Assembly (NCBI RefSeq): GCF_039532605.1
Contig: NZ_BAAARY010000002.1
Span: 1 to 64,000 of the forward strand
Direction of reading: 5' to 3'
Source: Pilimelia columellifera
GTDB taxonomy: Bacteria > Actinomycetota > Actinomycetes > Mycobacteriales > Micromonosporaceae
DNA: 64,000 bases
Below are positions 16,960 through 25,918 of this stretch, piece by piece (the stretch's first letter is position 1; the number at the start of each line of letters is the position of its first letter). Under the pieces are notes generated by a model. It was not told the DNA's origin, ran no database searches, and saw nothing but the letters and a program-made list of their open reading frames with translations. The position numbers and the translations under genes were made by a program.

Positions 16960-17457
16960 GTGAGCGGCGAGCAGGCAGTGGCCAGGTATGTGGAGCGGCT
17001 CCGGGTGCCATGGTGGTGGTGGGTCGCGACCGCCATGCTCGCCGGGCTGTTCGCCGCCGAGCTGTGGCGGGGCGTGAACACCGTGCCGGCCTGGCTGCCG
17101 TTCGCGCTGGCGCTGGGCCTGGCCGCGGCCGGCCTGTGGTGGCTGGGGCGCATCGAGATCCGGGTGACCGACGACGAGCTTGTCGTGGACGACGCCCGGC
17201 TCCCGCTGACGGCGATCGCCGATGTCGTCCCGATCAACGCCGCCGGACGCCGTGAGCTGCTCGGGCCCGCCGCCGACCCGATGGCGTTCGTCATCCAACG
17301 GCCGTGGCTGCCGACGGCGGCGCAGGTGCTGCTGGACGATCCGGCCGACCCGACCCCGTACTGGGTGATCAGCACGGCTCGTCCCGTGGAGCTGGCTGCC
17401 GCGGTCACGGCTGCCCGGGCCGCGGCGTCATCTCCGGGCGGGTCGGGCCGTCGGTGA
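16960..17457 (+). CDS. DUF3093 membrane protein
   Basis: 165 residues from GTG 16960, chosen because homologous sequence begins at YVERLRVPWWWW; longer frames add an unlikely Arg-rich leader. Two hydrophobic helices (about 15-35 and 44-62) are followed by a soluble beta-rich domain ending in YWVISTARP. Family DUF3093 (Rv2698). Divergent from dut; its 3' end overlaps the convergent hypothetical gene by 53 bp. Confidence 0.85.
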   Translation: MSGEQAVARYVERLRVPWWWWVATAMLAGLFAAELWRGVNTVPAWLPFALALGLAAAGLWWLGRIEIRVTDDELVVDDARLPLTAIADVVPINAAGRRELLGPAADPMAFVIQRPWLPTAAQVLLDDPADPTPYWVISTARPVELAAAVTAARAAASSPGGSGRR

Positions 17458-18193
17458 CGGCGGGTCGCCGCCGACGAAGGTCGTCGCGGACCCGCTGGCC
17501 AAGGGCGCGGGTGGCTCGCTGATTGAGGTAACTGGCCACCGCCGCGCCGGTCAGGAACGGCCCCAGGGTGGTGAGGTTGCGCCCGAGCCGTTTGAGGAGC
17601 TGGGCGCGGAGCTTGGTCCGGGCGGCCGTGCCCAGGACCGCGCCGGCGCCGGCGCCCGAAACCAGGGGATTGACGCCACGTTGCTGCGACCACGCCTGGA
17701 GCAGGGCGATCGCCCTCGGCGCGACGCCTTCGGGAAGCGGAATCCGATAGACCGAGTGCAGCTCGCCGACGAGCTTCAACTCGACCGCGACGACCCCGGC
17801 GGTCTCCGCGCCGAGGAGCACCGGAGCGGTCAGCAGGGTGGGCGGAACCGCCCACTCCACAGCGGCCACCCCACCGCATGCCGCGCCGATGCCGGCCGAG
17901 GCTCTGGCGGCGTTGCGGACGAGCCGATCGGCGAGGTCACCGCCGTCGAGCCCATCGTGGTGCTCGCGGAGTGTGGCCAGATCGCGGACGACGACGTGTC
18001 GGGCGAGGTCACCGACCACGTCCAGCAAGATTCCCGCGACGGCCCCGGGCCGGGCGGTCCAGGCCAGGCCGCGGCGACGCAGCTCGCCCACCATTGCGAT
18101 GATCTTGGTCCGGCGGACGGCCGAACCAAGATCATCAGAGATCCGGGCGATCTCCGCCGCCCTGACCTGATCTGACTCGTCAGACGCACTCAC
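17405..18193 (-). CDS. Conserved hypothetical protein with hydrophobic segments
   Basis: 262 residues. An Arg-rich N-terminal third is followed by moderately hydrophobic stretches (GIGAACGGVAAVEW, LLTAPVLLGAETAGVVAVEL, GPFLTGAAVASYL) and a basic tail. No family motif recognised. The GTG start lies inside the end of the DUF4193 gene (14-bp overlap), so the two are translationally coupled; this gene is the extra member relative to the mycobacterial order. Confidence 0.75.
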   Translation of the reverse strand: MSASDESDQVRAAEIARISDDLGSAVRRTKIIAMVGELRRRGLAWTARPGAVAGILLDVVGDLARHVVVRDLATLREHHDGLDGGDLADRLVRNAARASAGIGAACGGVAAVEWAVPPTLLTAPVLLGAETAGVVAVELKLVGELHSVYRIPLPEGVAPRAIALLQAWSQQRGVNPLVSGAGAGAVLGTAARTKLRAQLLKRLGRNLTTLGPFLTGAAVASYLNQRATRALGQRVRDDLRRRRPAVTDGPTRPEMTPRPGQP

Positions 18194-18476
18194 GACAGAT
18201 CAGCTCGCCGTTGCGCTCGGTCGCCAACTGGCTGCGGTGGTGCACCAGGAAGCACCGGGAGCACCGGAACTCGTCCTGCTGCATCGGCAGCACCTTGACA
18301 GTCAGCTCTTCATCGCCAAGATCGCCGTCAGGCAGCTCGAAGGTCTCGGCCGCCTCCGTCTCGTCGACGTCGACGGTGCCGGACTGAGCGTCCGTACGCC
18401 GGGCCTTGAGCTCCTCCAGGCTGTCTTCGCCGAGGTCGACTTCGTCGCGACGCGGTGCGTCGTAGTCGGTGGCCAT
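18180..18476 (-). CDS. DUF4193 zinc-ribbon-like protein
   Basis: 98 residues. The first two thirds are highly acidic; the C-terminus has two Cys pairs (FRCSRC and ICREC) that resemble a DksA/TraR-like zinc site. Family DUF4193 (Rv2699c). GGGAGAG lies about 9 bases before the ATG. Suggested role in RNA polymerase or ribosome contact is inference from the zinc motif only. Confidence 0.88.
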   Translation of the reverse strand: MATDYDAPRRDEVDLGEDSLEELKARRTDAQSGTVDVDETEAAETFELPDGDLGDEELTVKVLPMQQDEFRCSRCFLVHHRSQLATERNGELICRECV

Positions 18477-18824
18477 CGGATGTCACTCTCCCGTATCGAC
18501 GTCTCGCCGTGGACGCAGTGCCGGACGGCGATGTTCCCATGCTCACCCCGCCGAAGCGGGGTTTTCTCGCCAGACTTGACGCCCGCCAGAAAAGGCCCAG
18601 CGAGCGCGGTACCTTACCCCTCCCGTGGGAGAGATGTACGCCCGCCGGGCCCTAGTTGTTCCCGATGTGACTCAGGCGACACCAAGGTAGGGGCGCCGAT
18701 CCACTCCGCCATGATGCCGCGCCGGTGACGGCCGGCGTTTCGCCGATGTGACCAACGAGGCGCTAGCCTCGGCAGGGACGGGGCCGGACCGTAGAACAGC
18801 TGAATTCGCTCGGGGGCGACACAA
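18477..18824. other. Divergent intergenic region upstream of DUF4193 and cei
   Basis: 348 bp without a gene. It contains one hairpin followed by four T (18545-18565). No confident promoter elements seen. Confidence 0.4.
18545..18565 (+). terminator. Terminator-like hairpin in a divergent intergenic region
   Basis: ACCCCGC, loop CGAA, GCGGGGT, then TTT: a 7-bp perfect stem with T-run read on the plus strand. There is no plus-strand gene ending upstream, so it would stop antisense transcription from the DUF4193 region or act in the cei leader. Confidence 0.5.
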
Positions 18825-19361
18825 ATGAGCTTCGCACGCGTACGGGCGCTTGCCGTGGTGGCCATCCTGGCCGTCTCCGCGGTGATCTTCGTGACGATCG
18901 CGCTGGTACGGGACAGGCAGAGCGGCGCGGCGGCCGACCAGGGCTGTCCTGAGGGCTGGCCGCGCGCCGATCTCGAGCTGCCCGTCCCGGAGCAGGTGAA
19001 GATCCGCGTGTACAACGGCACCGCGATCCCCGGACTCGGCGAGCAGGTGGCGACCGACTTCGCCAACCGCAAGTTCCAGGTCGACAAGAAGGTCGCCACC
19101 GCGAGCAAGAAGTTCAGCGGGGTGGCGCTGCTGCGGTACGGGCCGGGCGGCGTCGGGTCGGCGCACCTGCTGCGGGCCTACTTCCTCACCGCCAGCCGCA
19201 GCTACGACCCGAAGATCAAGGGACGACTGGTCGAGGTCACCGTCGGCGAGGACTTCCAGAAGCTCGGCACCACCACCGAGGTCAACCAGTCCATCGCGAT
19301 CCTCGGCGAGCCGCCGCTGCCGGACCGCGCCTGCGAGCTGCCAAAGGCCAAGCGTCCCTGA
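18825..19361 (+). CDS. cei: Envelope integrity protein Cei (LytR_C domain)
   Basis: 178 residues: an N-terminal membrane anchor (about 7-29), then an extracytoplasmic LytR_C domain with VKIRVYNGTAIPGLGEQVATDFANRKF split over strands, and two Cys (GCPEGW and RACELP) that may pair. Matches Rv2700 (Cei), needed for cell-envelope integrity and virulence in mycobacteria. Placement between DUF4193 and suhB is identical. Confidence 0.88.
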   Translation: MSFARVRALAVVAILAVSAVIFVTIALVRDRQSGAAADQGCPEGWPRADLELPVPEQVKIRVYNGTAIPGLGEQVATDFANRKFQVDKKVATASKKFSGVALLRYGPGGVGSAHLLRAYFLTASRSYDPKIKGRLVEVTVGEDFQKLGTTTEVNQSIAILGEPPLPDRACELPKAKRP

Positions 19362-19369
19362 CCGCGCGC

Positions 19370-20179
19370 TCACGGGCCGCCGGCGGCGTCCAGCTCGGTC
19401 AACAGCGCCGCCAGCGGCTGATGTAACGCCGGTGGCGCGGCCATGACCATCGTCGGGCCGGCCGGCAAGCCGCCCAGCCCGGACACCGTCAGGCCCGCCT
19501 CGGCGGCGACGAGACCGCCCGCCGCGTGGTCCCAGGCCGCCAGGCCCTTCTCGTAGTAGGCGTCCAACGCGCCCTCGGCGGTGAGGCAGAGATCGAGGGC
19601 CGCCGCGCCGAAGCGGCGGATGTCGGCGACCCGCGACAGCAGCCCGGCCACCACCCGGCCCTGGTGGGCTCGGCGGTCCGCCTCGTAGCCGAAGCCGGTG
19701 CCCACGACGGCCCGGGCCAGCTCCCGACGCGTCGAGCCGGTCAACCGGCGGCCGTTCTTGTGGGCGCCGGCGCCGCGAACCGCCGTCCACTGGTCGCCGG
19801 TGGCCGGGTTTCGCACGACGCCGGCGACGACAACGCCGGCGACCTCGGCGGCGACTGACACGGCGTAGTAGGGCAGCCCGAGCGCGTAGTTCACCGTGCC
19901 GTCGATCGGGTCGACGATCCAGCGCACCGGGCCGGCCCGCCCGGCGGCCCCGTACTCCTCGCCCATCACGGCGTCATCCGGTCGTAGGCGCCCCAGCTCG
20001 GCCACGATCCCACGCTCGACCGCCCGGTCGGCGGCCGTGACAATGTCCGAGACCGTCGACTTGCTCGACACGCCCGAGACGCCGACGGCGCGCATCCGAC
20101 TGGCGGTAGCCGCAGCCGTCTCCGCGAGGCCGACCGCGATCCGCAACAACTTCTTCCCGTCAGGCGCCGCGCCGTTCAT
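19370..20179 (-). CDS. suhB: Inositol monophosphatase family protein (SuhB)
   Basis: 269 residues from ATG 20179 (GGAGG 7 bases upstream). The metal-dependent phosphatase motifs are DIVTAADRAVE, the acidic GEEYG, WIVDPIDGTVNYALG (motif A) and AAWDHAAGGLVAAEAG (motif B). It hydrolyses inositol-1-phosphate or a related sugar phosphate with Mg. Convergent with cei, 8 bp between stops. Confidence 0.93.
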   Translation of the reverse strand: MNGAAPDGKKLLRIAVGLAETAAATASRMRAVGVSGVSSKSTVSDIVTAADRAVERGIVAELGRLRPDDAVMGEEYGAAGRAGPVRWIVDPIDGTVNYALGLPYYAVSVAAEVAGVVVAGVVRNPATGDQWTAVRGAGAHKNGRRLTGSTRRELARAVVGTGFGYEADRRAHQGRVVAGLLSRVADIRRFGAAALDLCLTAEGALDAYYEKGLAAWDHAAGGLVAAEAGLTVSGLGGLPAGPTMVMAAPPALHQPLAALLTELDAAGGP

Positions 20180-20508
20180 CGAGTGCCTCCTTGGTCGCGC
20201 GTAACATCCTGGCAGGGCCGGCAGAACCGCGTTGACGCAGGTCGACGTGGGTTCATCGACCCTGTCGGCGTGCGCAGCGGGCCCGCTGCCGCGCTCGACG
20301 CTACAATTCACGACTGTCCCACGGCGTGGGCGACGGCCACCCGGTCAACGACGCCGCCGAATCGGCCGTCAGACGCTGATTTCGGCCGGCGCGGTGAGTC
20401 GGCCCCGGTCGTCGCCGGCGACCTGGGACGGCCACAAGCATCCTTGGGGTCGCTTCACGCTTAACGGCCGTGCGGCCGTGCTCGCTCATTGCATCCGGAA
20501 GGTCTTTC
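20180..20508. promoter_or_regulatory. Divergent region upstream of suhB and sigA
   Basis: 329 bp. No gene; the polyphosphate glucokinase gene found here in mycobacteria is absent. TACAAT at 20302-20307 is a possible -10 for sigA without a good -35. GGAAGG at 20497-20502 is the sigA ribosome site. Confidence 0.4.
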
Positions 20509-22023
20509 GTGACTGAAGCCCGCCAGACCGGCGCCGACGTTCGCTCGATCACCGACGTCCTGATCGCCCATGCCGAGCAGGCCGGCGGTCAGTTGACGTC
20601 CGCGCAGGTGGCCCGGACGGTCGAGTCGGCCGACGTCACACCCACCCAAGCCAAGAAGATCCTTCGAGCGCTCGCCGAGGCCGGCGTGACGGTGGTGGTC
20701 GACGGCTCCGCCAGCACCCGTCGTCGGGTGACGGCGGCCCGCTCGTCCACCCCGGCGTCGAAGGCGACCACCGCCAAGGCCACCAAGGCGACGGCCCGCA
20801 AGGCCGCCCCGAAGGAGTCAGCCGACGAGGCGGCCGCCGCGGCCCCGGCCAAGGCGACGAAGGCCGCCAAGGGCACGAAGGCCGCCCCGGCGAAGGCCGC
20901 CAAGGGTAAGCCCGGCGAGCCCGGCGAGCCGGACGTCGATCCGGAAGCGCTGGCGGCCGAGATCGAGGACGTCGTCGTCGAGGAGCCCGTCGAGCTGGCC
21001 AAGGCCGCGGAGGCGGACGCCGTCAAGGACAGCAACGACTTCGAGTGGGACGACGAGGAGTCCGAGGCGCTTAAGCAGGCCCGGCGGGACGCCGAGCTGA
21101 CCGCCTCCGCGGACTCGGTGCGCGCCTACCTCAAGCAGATCGGCAAGGTACCGCTGCTCAACGCCGAGCAGGAGGTGGAGCTGGCCAAGCGGATCGAGGC
21201 CGGCCTCTACGCCACCGAGCGCCTACGGGCGGTCGACGAGGGCGAGGAGACCCTGGCCCCGCAGCTGCTCCGTGACATGAAGTGGATCACACGGGACGGC
21301 GACCGGGCCAAGAACCACCTCCTGGAGGCCAACCTGCGCCTGGTCGTGTCGCTGGCCAAGCGCTACACCGGTCGTGGGATGGCCTTCCTCGACCTCATCC
21401 AGGAAGGCAACCTGGGCCTCATCCGGGCGGTCGAGAAGTTCGACTACACCAAGGGTTACAAGTTCTCCACCTACGCCACCTGGTGGATCCGCCAGGCAAT
21501 CACCCGGGCCATGGCCGACCAGGCGCGGACGATCCGAATCCCGGTCCACATGGTCGAGGTGATCAACAAGCTCGGCCGCATCCAGCGCGAGCTTCTCCAG
21601 GATCTGGGCCGCGAGCCCACCCCGGAGGAGCTGGCCAAGGAGATGGACATCACCCCGGAGAAGGTGCTGGAGATCCAGCAGTACGCCCGGGAGCCGATCT
21701 CGCTCGACCAGACCATCGGCGACGAGGGCGACAGCCAGCTCGGCGACTTCATCGAAGACTCCGAGGCCGTCGTGGCCGTCGACGCGGTCTCGTTCTCGCT
21801 GCTCCAGGACCAGCTCCAGCAGGTGCTCCAGACGCTGTCGGAGCGGGAGGCCGGCGTGGTCCGGCTCCGCTTCGGCCTCACCGACGGGCAGCCGCGCACC
21901 CTGGACGAGATCGGCCAGGTGTACGGGGTGACCCGGGAGCGGATCCGGCAGATCGAGTCCAAGACGATGTCGAAGCTGCGGCACCCGTCGCGTTCGCAGG
22001 TGCTCCGCGACTACCTGGACTGA
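20509..22023 (+). CDS. sigA: Principal RNA polymerase sigma factor (SigA/HrdB)
   Basis: 504 residues from GTG 20509 (GGAAGG 6 bases upstream; an earlier GTG at 20470 has none). A long Lys/Ala-rich N-terminal domain is typical of actinobacterial group 1 sigma factors. Region 1.2 begins near DSVRAYLKQIG. Region 2 holds NLRLVVSLAKRYTGRG, FLDLIQEGNLGLIRAV and KFSTYATWWIRQA (region 2.4 contacts -10). Region 3 includes PVHMVEVINKL, and region 4.2 is VTRERIRQIESKTMSKLRHP (-35 contact). Confidence 0.97.
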   Translation: MTEARQTGADVRSITDVLIAHAEQAGGQLTSAQVARTVESADVTPTQAKKILRALAEAGVTVVVDGSASTRRRVTAARSSTPASKATTAKATKATARKAAPKESADEAAAAAPAKATKAAKGTKAAPAKAAKGKPGEPGEPDVDPEALAAEIEDVVVEEPVELAKAAEADAVKDSNDFEWDDEESEALKQARRDAELTASADSVRAYLKQIGKVPLLNAEQEVELAKRIEAGLYATERLRAVDEGEETLAPQLLRDMKWITRDGDRAKNHLLEANLRLVVSLAKRYTGRGMAFLDLIQEGNLGLIRAVEKFDYTKGYKFSTYATWWIRQAITRAMADQARTIRIPVHMVEVINKLGRIQRELLQDLGREPTPEELAKEMDITPEKVLEIQQYAREPISLDQTIGDEGDSQLGDFIEDSEAVVAVDAVSFSLLQDQLQQVLQTLSEREAGVVRLRFGLTDGQPRTLDEIGQVYGVTRERIRQIESKTMSKLRHPSRSQVLRDYLD

Positions 22024-22031
22024 TCGCCGGG

Positions 22032-22066
22032 CCGGGCGCCGGGGCGGTTGCGCCGTGGGCGCCCGG
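22032..22066 (+). terminator. sigA terminator hairpin
   Basis: CCGGGCGCC (22032-22040) pairs perfectly with GGCGCCCGG (22058-22066), 9 bases after the sigA stop; GC-rich, no T-run. Confidence 0.6.
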
Positions 22067-22466
22067 GCCAGGGGCCGGCGGGGAAACGGACACTCCCTGT
22101 TTATGTGATGAACAGCACGATCACCGGTCCTATGCCGCTGCGGAGCGTTATCAAGGCGAAAAGGCAAAGTTGATCGACTCGGGCCACATGTCCAGCGGGT
22201 CTCCGGTGTGAACCACCGGTTAATTTCTTTACATTGGGTAATACCTTGATTACCCAATGTTCATTTGGACGTGTGGACAGCCCCCGATCAACCAACTGAT
22301 CCTTGACGTGCCACCCTTGTCGCACGGCAGACTGTCGACCTGATGTGATGTCGGTCCCTCCGATGCCACCCGGGAACGCCGACGGCCAAGCCGGCGTTGA
22401 ACCATGACGATGAGCCAAATGACGCCGAGAGACGTGTTCATCGGTGACGACCCGAGGAGGAAGGCG
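22067..22466. other. 400-bp intergenic region with AT-rich palindrome
   Basis: No gene supported. It contains the perfect palindrome at 22231-22260 and the leader of the DUF7455 gene with a strong ribosome site (GGAGGAAGG ending about 2 bases before the ATG). Confidence 0.45.
22231..22260. repeat. Perfect 12-bp inverted repeat, AT-rich
   Basis: ACATTGGGTAAT, spacer ACCTTG, ATTACCCAATGT. Its composition is unlike the GC-rich terminators of this window and it has no T-run, which fits a protein operator or a regulatory RNA hairpin better. Confidence 0.6.
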
Positions 22467-22694
22467 ATGACCCCAACCCTCACGCCGCCCGAGACGGTGG
22501 CCCCACCAGCCGCCGATGAACGGTGTGACCGCTGCAACGCCGCCGCCAAGCTACGCATCATGCTGGCTGGCGGGGGTGAGCTGGTGTTCTGCGGCCACCA
22601 CGCCAATAAGTTCGCCGACAGCCTGGTCGAGACCGCGGTCCAGTACGCGGCAGACCCCGAGTTCACCTGGCGTGGCGCCAACCACAAGGGCTAG
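22467..22694 (+). CDS. DUF7455 small zinc-binding-like protein
   Basis: 75 residues from ATG 22467, which has GGAGGAAGG directly upstream. After a Thr/Pro-rich start, CDRCNAAA and VFCGHHANKF supply two Cys, one Cys and two His, a likely structural zinc site. Small actinobacterial family commonly found after the principal sigma gene. Function unknown. Confidence 0.8.
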   Translation: MTPTLTPPETVAPPAADERCDRCNAAAKLRIMLAGGGELVFCGHHANKFADSLVETAVQYAADPEFTWRGANHKG

Positions 22695-22700
22695 CCACCG

Positions 22701-22758
22701 CCACTACGACGAGCCGGACGATCGCCCGCGAGGGTGGCCGTCCGGCTCGTCGTAGTGG
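22701..22758. terminator. Bidirectional terminator, 20-bp perfect stem
   Basis: Arms 22701-22720 and 22739-22758 are exact reverse complements (20 of 20) around an 18-base loop. It lies between the convergent DUF7455 and helicase genes, 6 bp after the first and 17 bp before the second stop. Confidence 0.8.
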
Positions 22759-22775
22759 GACCGGAGATTCCCGTC

Positions 22776-24485
22776 TCAGAGGGTCTGGATCGTGGCGATC
22801 CGCTCCTCCAGCTGTTCGATCGTGGCCTGAGCCGACGGGGGCCCGCCGCAGAGCCGACGCAGCTCCGCGTGGATTTTGCCGTGCGGCAGATTCGTCCGGT
22901 GGTGGCGCGCGGCCACGAGGGCGTTGAGCCTGCGCCGCAGGCCGACCCGGCGCTCGGCGGCGGACATCGATCGCTCCACCGGCGCCGCGACCTGCGCCGG
23001 CGCCGCCGGGCGGTGGCGCCGTTGGGCGGCCAGCTGGTCCGCCTGACGCTTGGTCAACAGCACTGATACCTGCTCCGGGCTGAGCAGACCCGGCAGGCCC
23101 AGGTACTCCTCCTCCTCCGGGGAGCCCGCGCCGAACGTCGCCCCGTCGAAGATCACCTGATCGAGCTCAGCGGTCGCCGACAGCGCCTCGAACCGCTTCT
23201 CCAACTCGCCGCTGGCCTTCTCGGACTGCTGGGCACGTTCCAGTAGTCCGTCCTCCCAGCCGTCGTCGCGCTTGGGGGCGCCGAGCACATGGTCGCGCTG
23301 GGCCTCCATCTCGCTGGCCAGGCCAAGCAGGTGCGGCACCGACGGCAGGAACACCGTCGCGGTCTCCCCCGGCTGACGGGCGCGGACGAACCGGCCGATC
23401 GCCTGGGCGAAGAACAGCGGCGTGGACGCGCTGGTGGCGTACACGCCGACGGCGAGCCGGGGGATGTCGACACCCTCGGAGACCATCCGCACCGCCACCA
23501 GCCACCGCTGCTGCGATCGGGCGAAAGCGGCGATCCGGTCGGAGGCGCCGGCGTCGTCGGAGAGGACCACCACAGCCGGCTCGCCGGAGATCTCCGAGAT
23601 CCGCTTCGCGTAGGCGCGGGCGGTCTGCTGGTCGCTGGCGATGACCAGGCCGCCGGCGTCGCTCATCCCGTGCTCGCGCAGCGCCTGAAGCCGTGCGTCG
23701 GCGGCCCGCAGCACCTGCGGCATCCAGTCGCCGGCCGGGTCCAGAGCGGTCCGCCAGGCCTGGGCGATGAGGTCCTGGGTCATCGGCTCGCCGAGGCGGG
23801 CGGCCAGCTCGTCGCCGGCGCGGGTGCGCCAACGGGTCTCGCCCGAGTACGCCAGGAAGATCACGGGACGGACGACGGAGTCGGCGAGCGCGTCGGCGTA
23901 GCCGTAGGTCGAGTCGGCGTGGGACCGCTTGAGGCCATCGCCACTGCGCTCGTAGGCGACGAACGGGATCGGGTTGTCGTCGGACCGGAACGGGGTTCCG
24001 GTGAGCATGAGGCGCCGCACGGCGGGCTCGAAGGCCGATTTGACGCCGTCGCCCCAGCTCCGGGAGTCCCCGGCGTGGTGGATCTCGTCGAGGATGACCA
24101 TGGTGCGGCGGGTCATGGTCCGGCGGCGGTGAACCTGCGGGGCCATGCCCACCTGCGCGTACGTGATCACGGCGCCGTGGAAGTCGGCCGAGGAGTGGAC
24201 GTCGGCGTTGCGGAAGTCGGCGTCGAGTTGGATCCCCACCCGGGCCGCCGCCTGCGACCACTGGGTCTTGAGGTGTTCGGTCGGCGCCACGACCGTGACG
24301 GCCTCGATGGTGCCGTCCAGCAGCAGTTCGGCGGCGATCCGCAGGGCGAAAGTGGTCTTGCCGGCGCCGGGGGTGGCGACGGCGAGGAAGTCCTCGCTGC
24401 GCCGTCGCAGGTACTCCACCATCGCCCGGCGCTGCCAGGCGCGCAGGGGGGGAAAAGCCTCGCGGTCAGGAAGCGCGGCCGGCAC
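22776..24485 (-). CDS. DEAD/DEAH-box helicase (SF2, actinobacterial type)
   Basis: 569 residues; GTG with GGGAGG about 7 bases upstream. Q-like start LRAWQRRAM, motif I ATPGAGKTT, motif II DEIH, motif III LTGTPFR, motif V region SEGVDIPRL and motif VI QAIGRFVRAR. The C-terminal ~130 residues are Ala/Arg-rich with a helical tail. Resembles the SF2 helicases next to DUF3039 in many actinomycetes, of presumed DNA-repair role. Substrate unknown. Confidence 0.9.
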   Translation of the reverse strand: MPAALPDREAFPPLRAWQRRAMVEYLRRRSEDFLAVATPGAGKTTFALRIAAELLLDGTIEAVTVVAPTEHLKTQWSQAAARVGIQLDADFRNADVHSSADFHGAVITYAQVGMAPQVHRRRTMTRRTMVILDEIHHAGDSRSWGDGVKSAFEPAVRRLMLTGTPFRSDDNPIPFVAYERSGDGLKRSHADSTYGYADALADSVVRPVIFLAYSGETRWRTRAGDELAARLGEPMTQDLIAQAWRTALDPAGDWMPQVLRAADARLQALREHGMSDAGGLVIASDQQTARAYAKRISEISGEPAVVVLSDDAGASDRIAAFARSQQRWLVAVRMVSEGVDIPRLAVGVYATSASTPLFFAQAIGRFVRARQPGETATVFLPSVPHLLGLASEMEAQRDHVLGAPKRDDGWEDGLLERAQQSEKASGELEKRFEALSATAELDQVIFDGATFGAGSPEEEEYLGLPGLLSPEQVSVLLTKRQADQLAAQRRHRPAAPAQVAAPVERSMSAAERRVGLRRRLNALVAARHHRTNLPHGKIHAELRRLCGGPPSAQATIEQLEERIATIQTL

Positions 24486-24595
24486 TGATGTTCCTCCCAG
24501 GCGACAGATTCAGGACATGCGCGACGCACACCGCGACGATGGCACGGTGTGCGTCGGGTGGCGCGGTGGCGGCCGGCTGGCCGCGCGACTGCGGC

Positions 24596-24859
24596 CTACT
24601 TCCAGTTGGCGAGCCGGTCGTCGTCCTCGTAGATCTCTTTGCACTCGGGGCAGACCGGGAACTTCTTCGGGTCGCGAGAGGGCACCCACACCTTGCCGCA
24701 CAGGGCCTTGATCGGCGTGCCCAGGACCATCGCCTCAGTGACCTTGGCGGCCTCGGCGTAGTGGGCGAACCGCTCGTGGTCGCCGGCCTCGAGCGGCGCC
24801 TCGATCCGCTCGTCGAGAGTCGTTCCGCCGCTGTCAGGGCGCATCATGGGAGTCGTCAC
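24596..24859 (-). CDS. DUF3039 protein
   Basis: 87 residues from GTG 24859, chosen because family similarity begins around TTLDERIEAP; the frame is open far upstream but that part is a shadow of DUF3099. Cys residues in ALCGKVW and VCPECKE form a probable zinc ribbon. Function unknown. Downstream of DUF3099 and upstream of the helicase, same strand. Confidence 0.85.
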   Translation of the reverse strand: MTTPMMRPDSGGTTLDERIEAPLEAGDHERFAHYAEAAKVTEAMVLGTPIKALCGKVWVPSRDPKKFPVCPECKEIYEDDDRLANWK

Positions 24860-24909
24860 CCGCCCATTCTGCCAGGCCAGCCCGCACCCCGACAGAACCG
24901 CCCGGCCAT

Positions 24910-25245
24910 CTACACGTCGATGACCGGACCAGGCCGCTCGGTCGGCAGCGCCTTCGGGGACGTGGTGGCCGCGACCCGGTTGCGCCGCAGCCGGTGCTGG
25001 TCCTTCGGCGGCCGGTCGTTCGCGACCATGACCGCCAGCCACGGCAGCAGCACCATCGCCACCGCGCAGACCGACAGCCACAACCACAACAGGGGAGCTT
25101 CGGCAGTCGCCAGGACCGCGCCGACGATGAGGCAGGCGATCCGGATGCCCATCATGATCAGGTACTTGCGCTTTCTCGAGCGCAGCTGGTCGTCCGGGCT
25201 GGTCTCGGCGTCGGTGATGAGCGTCGGCTGGGCGCGTGGTCGCAC
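24910..25245 (-). CDS. DUF3099 membrane protein
   Basis: 111 residues; GTG preceded by GGGGAGG. Two hydrophobic helices (about 30-48 and 52-72) flanked by basic ends. DUF3099 family, usually next to DUF3039. Function unknown. Confidence 0.85.
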   Translation of the reverse strand: MRPRAQPTLITDAETSPDDQLRSRKRKYLIMMGIRIACLIVGAVLATAEAPLLWLWLSVCAVAMVLLPWLAVMVANDRPPKDQHRLRRNRVAATTSPKALPTERPGPVIDV

Positions 25246-25292
25246 GCCGTCCTCCCCTGCTCGGCCCGCCGTGGCGCTGGCGGGGCGGCCGG

Positions 25293-25871
25293 CTAGGTCC
25301 CGGTGGCGGACCTCGCCTCGGCCTTCATGCGCTTCTTGTGCTCGCGGACCCTTCCGAGGCTCGCCTCGTCGATGACGTCCGCAATCGAACGGTACGCCTG
25401 CGCCTGGCCGTAGTCGCCGACCGCCTCCCGCCAGCCGGGCGGCCGGACCCCGAACTGCTTGCCCAGCAGCGCGACGAAGATCTGCGCCTTCTGCCTACCG
25501 AAGCCAGGCAGGTCGCTGACCCGCTTGAGCAGCTCACGACCATCCGTGGCGCCGTTCCAGAGGGCCGCGGCGTCGCCGTCGTGCCGTTCGACCAGGGTCT
25601 GGCACACCTGCTGGACGCGGCCGGCCATCGCCTTCGGGAACCGGTGCAGGGCGGGGCGCCGGGCGAACAGCTCGATCAACGCGTCCGGATCGAAGGTCGC
25701 CAGCTCGTGCGGGTCGGGCTCGTGCCCCAGCCGTTGGACGAGGTCGTACGGGGCGGAGAACGCCCGCTCCATCGGAACCTGCTGATCCAGCGTCATGCCG
25801 ATGAGCAGCGCCAGCGGGTTCCGGCGCAGCAGCTCGTTGGCGTCGTCGCCGATCGGTAGCCAGAACGTCAT
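25293..25871 (-). CDS. HhH-GPD-type base-excision DNA repair protein
   Basis: 192 residues. LLIGMTLDQQVPMERAF at the N-terminus and the helix-hairpin-helix LPGFGRQKAQIFVALLGK mark the HhH-GPD superfamily, in the short actinobacterial subfamily. The catalytic Asp/Lys pair of classical glycosylases is not obvious and there is no iron-sulfur motif. It should recognise damaged bases; activity is unproven from sequence. Confidence 0.85.
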   Translation of the reverse strand: MTFWLPIGDDANELLRRNPLALLIGMTLDQQVPMERAFSAPYDLVQRLGHEPDPHELATFDPDALIELFARRPALHRFPKAMAGRVQQVCQTLVERHDGDAAALWNGATDGRELLKRVSDLPGFGRQKAQIFVALLGKQFGVRPPGWREAVGDYGQAQAYRSIADVIDEASLGRVREHKKRMKAEARSATGT

Positions 25872-25918
25872 CCGCCTATCCTGCCTCCTGACGACGCCCG
25901 GCGGCGCGTGGACAGCGA

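Noticed and set aside
20302..20307. TACAAT as sigA -10 element
   Set aside because: No acceptable -35 at 16-19 bases upstream, so it is only mentioned as a possibility.
22404..22466. Longer start for DUF7455 at 22404
   Set aside because: The ATG at 22467 has a strong GGAGGAAGG site and matches family length; the earlier ATG has none.
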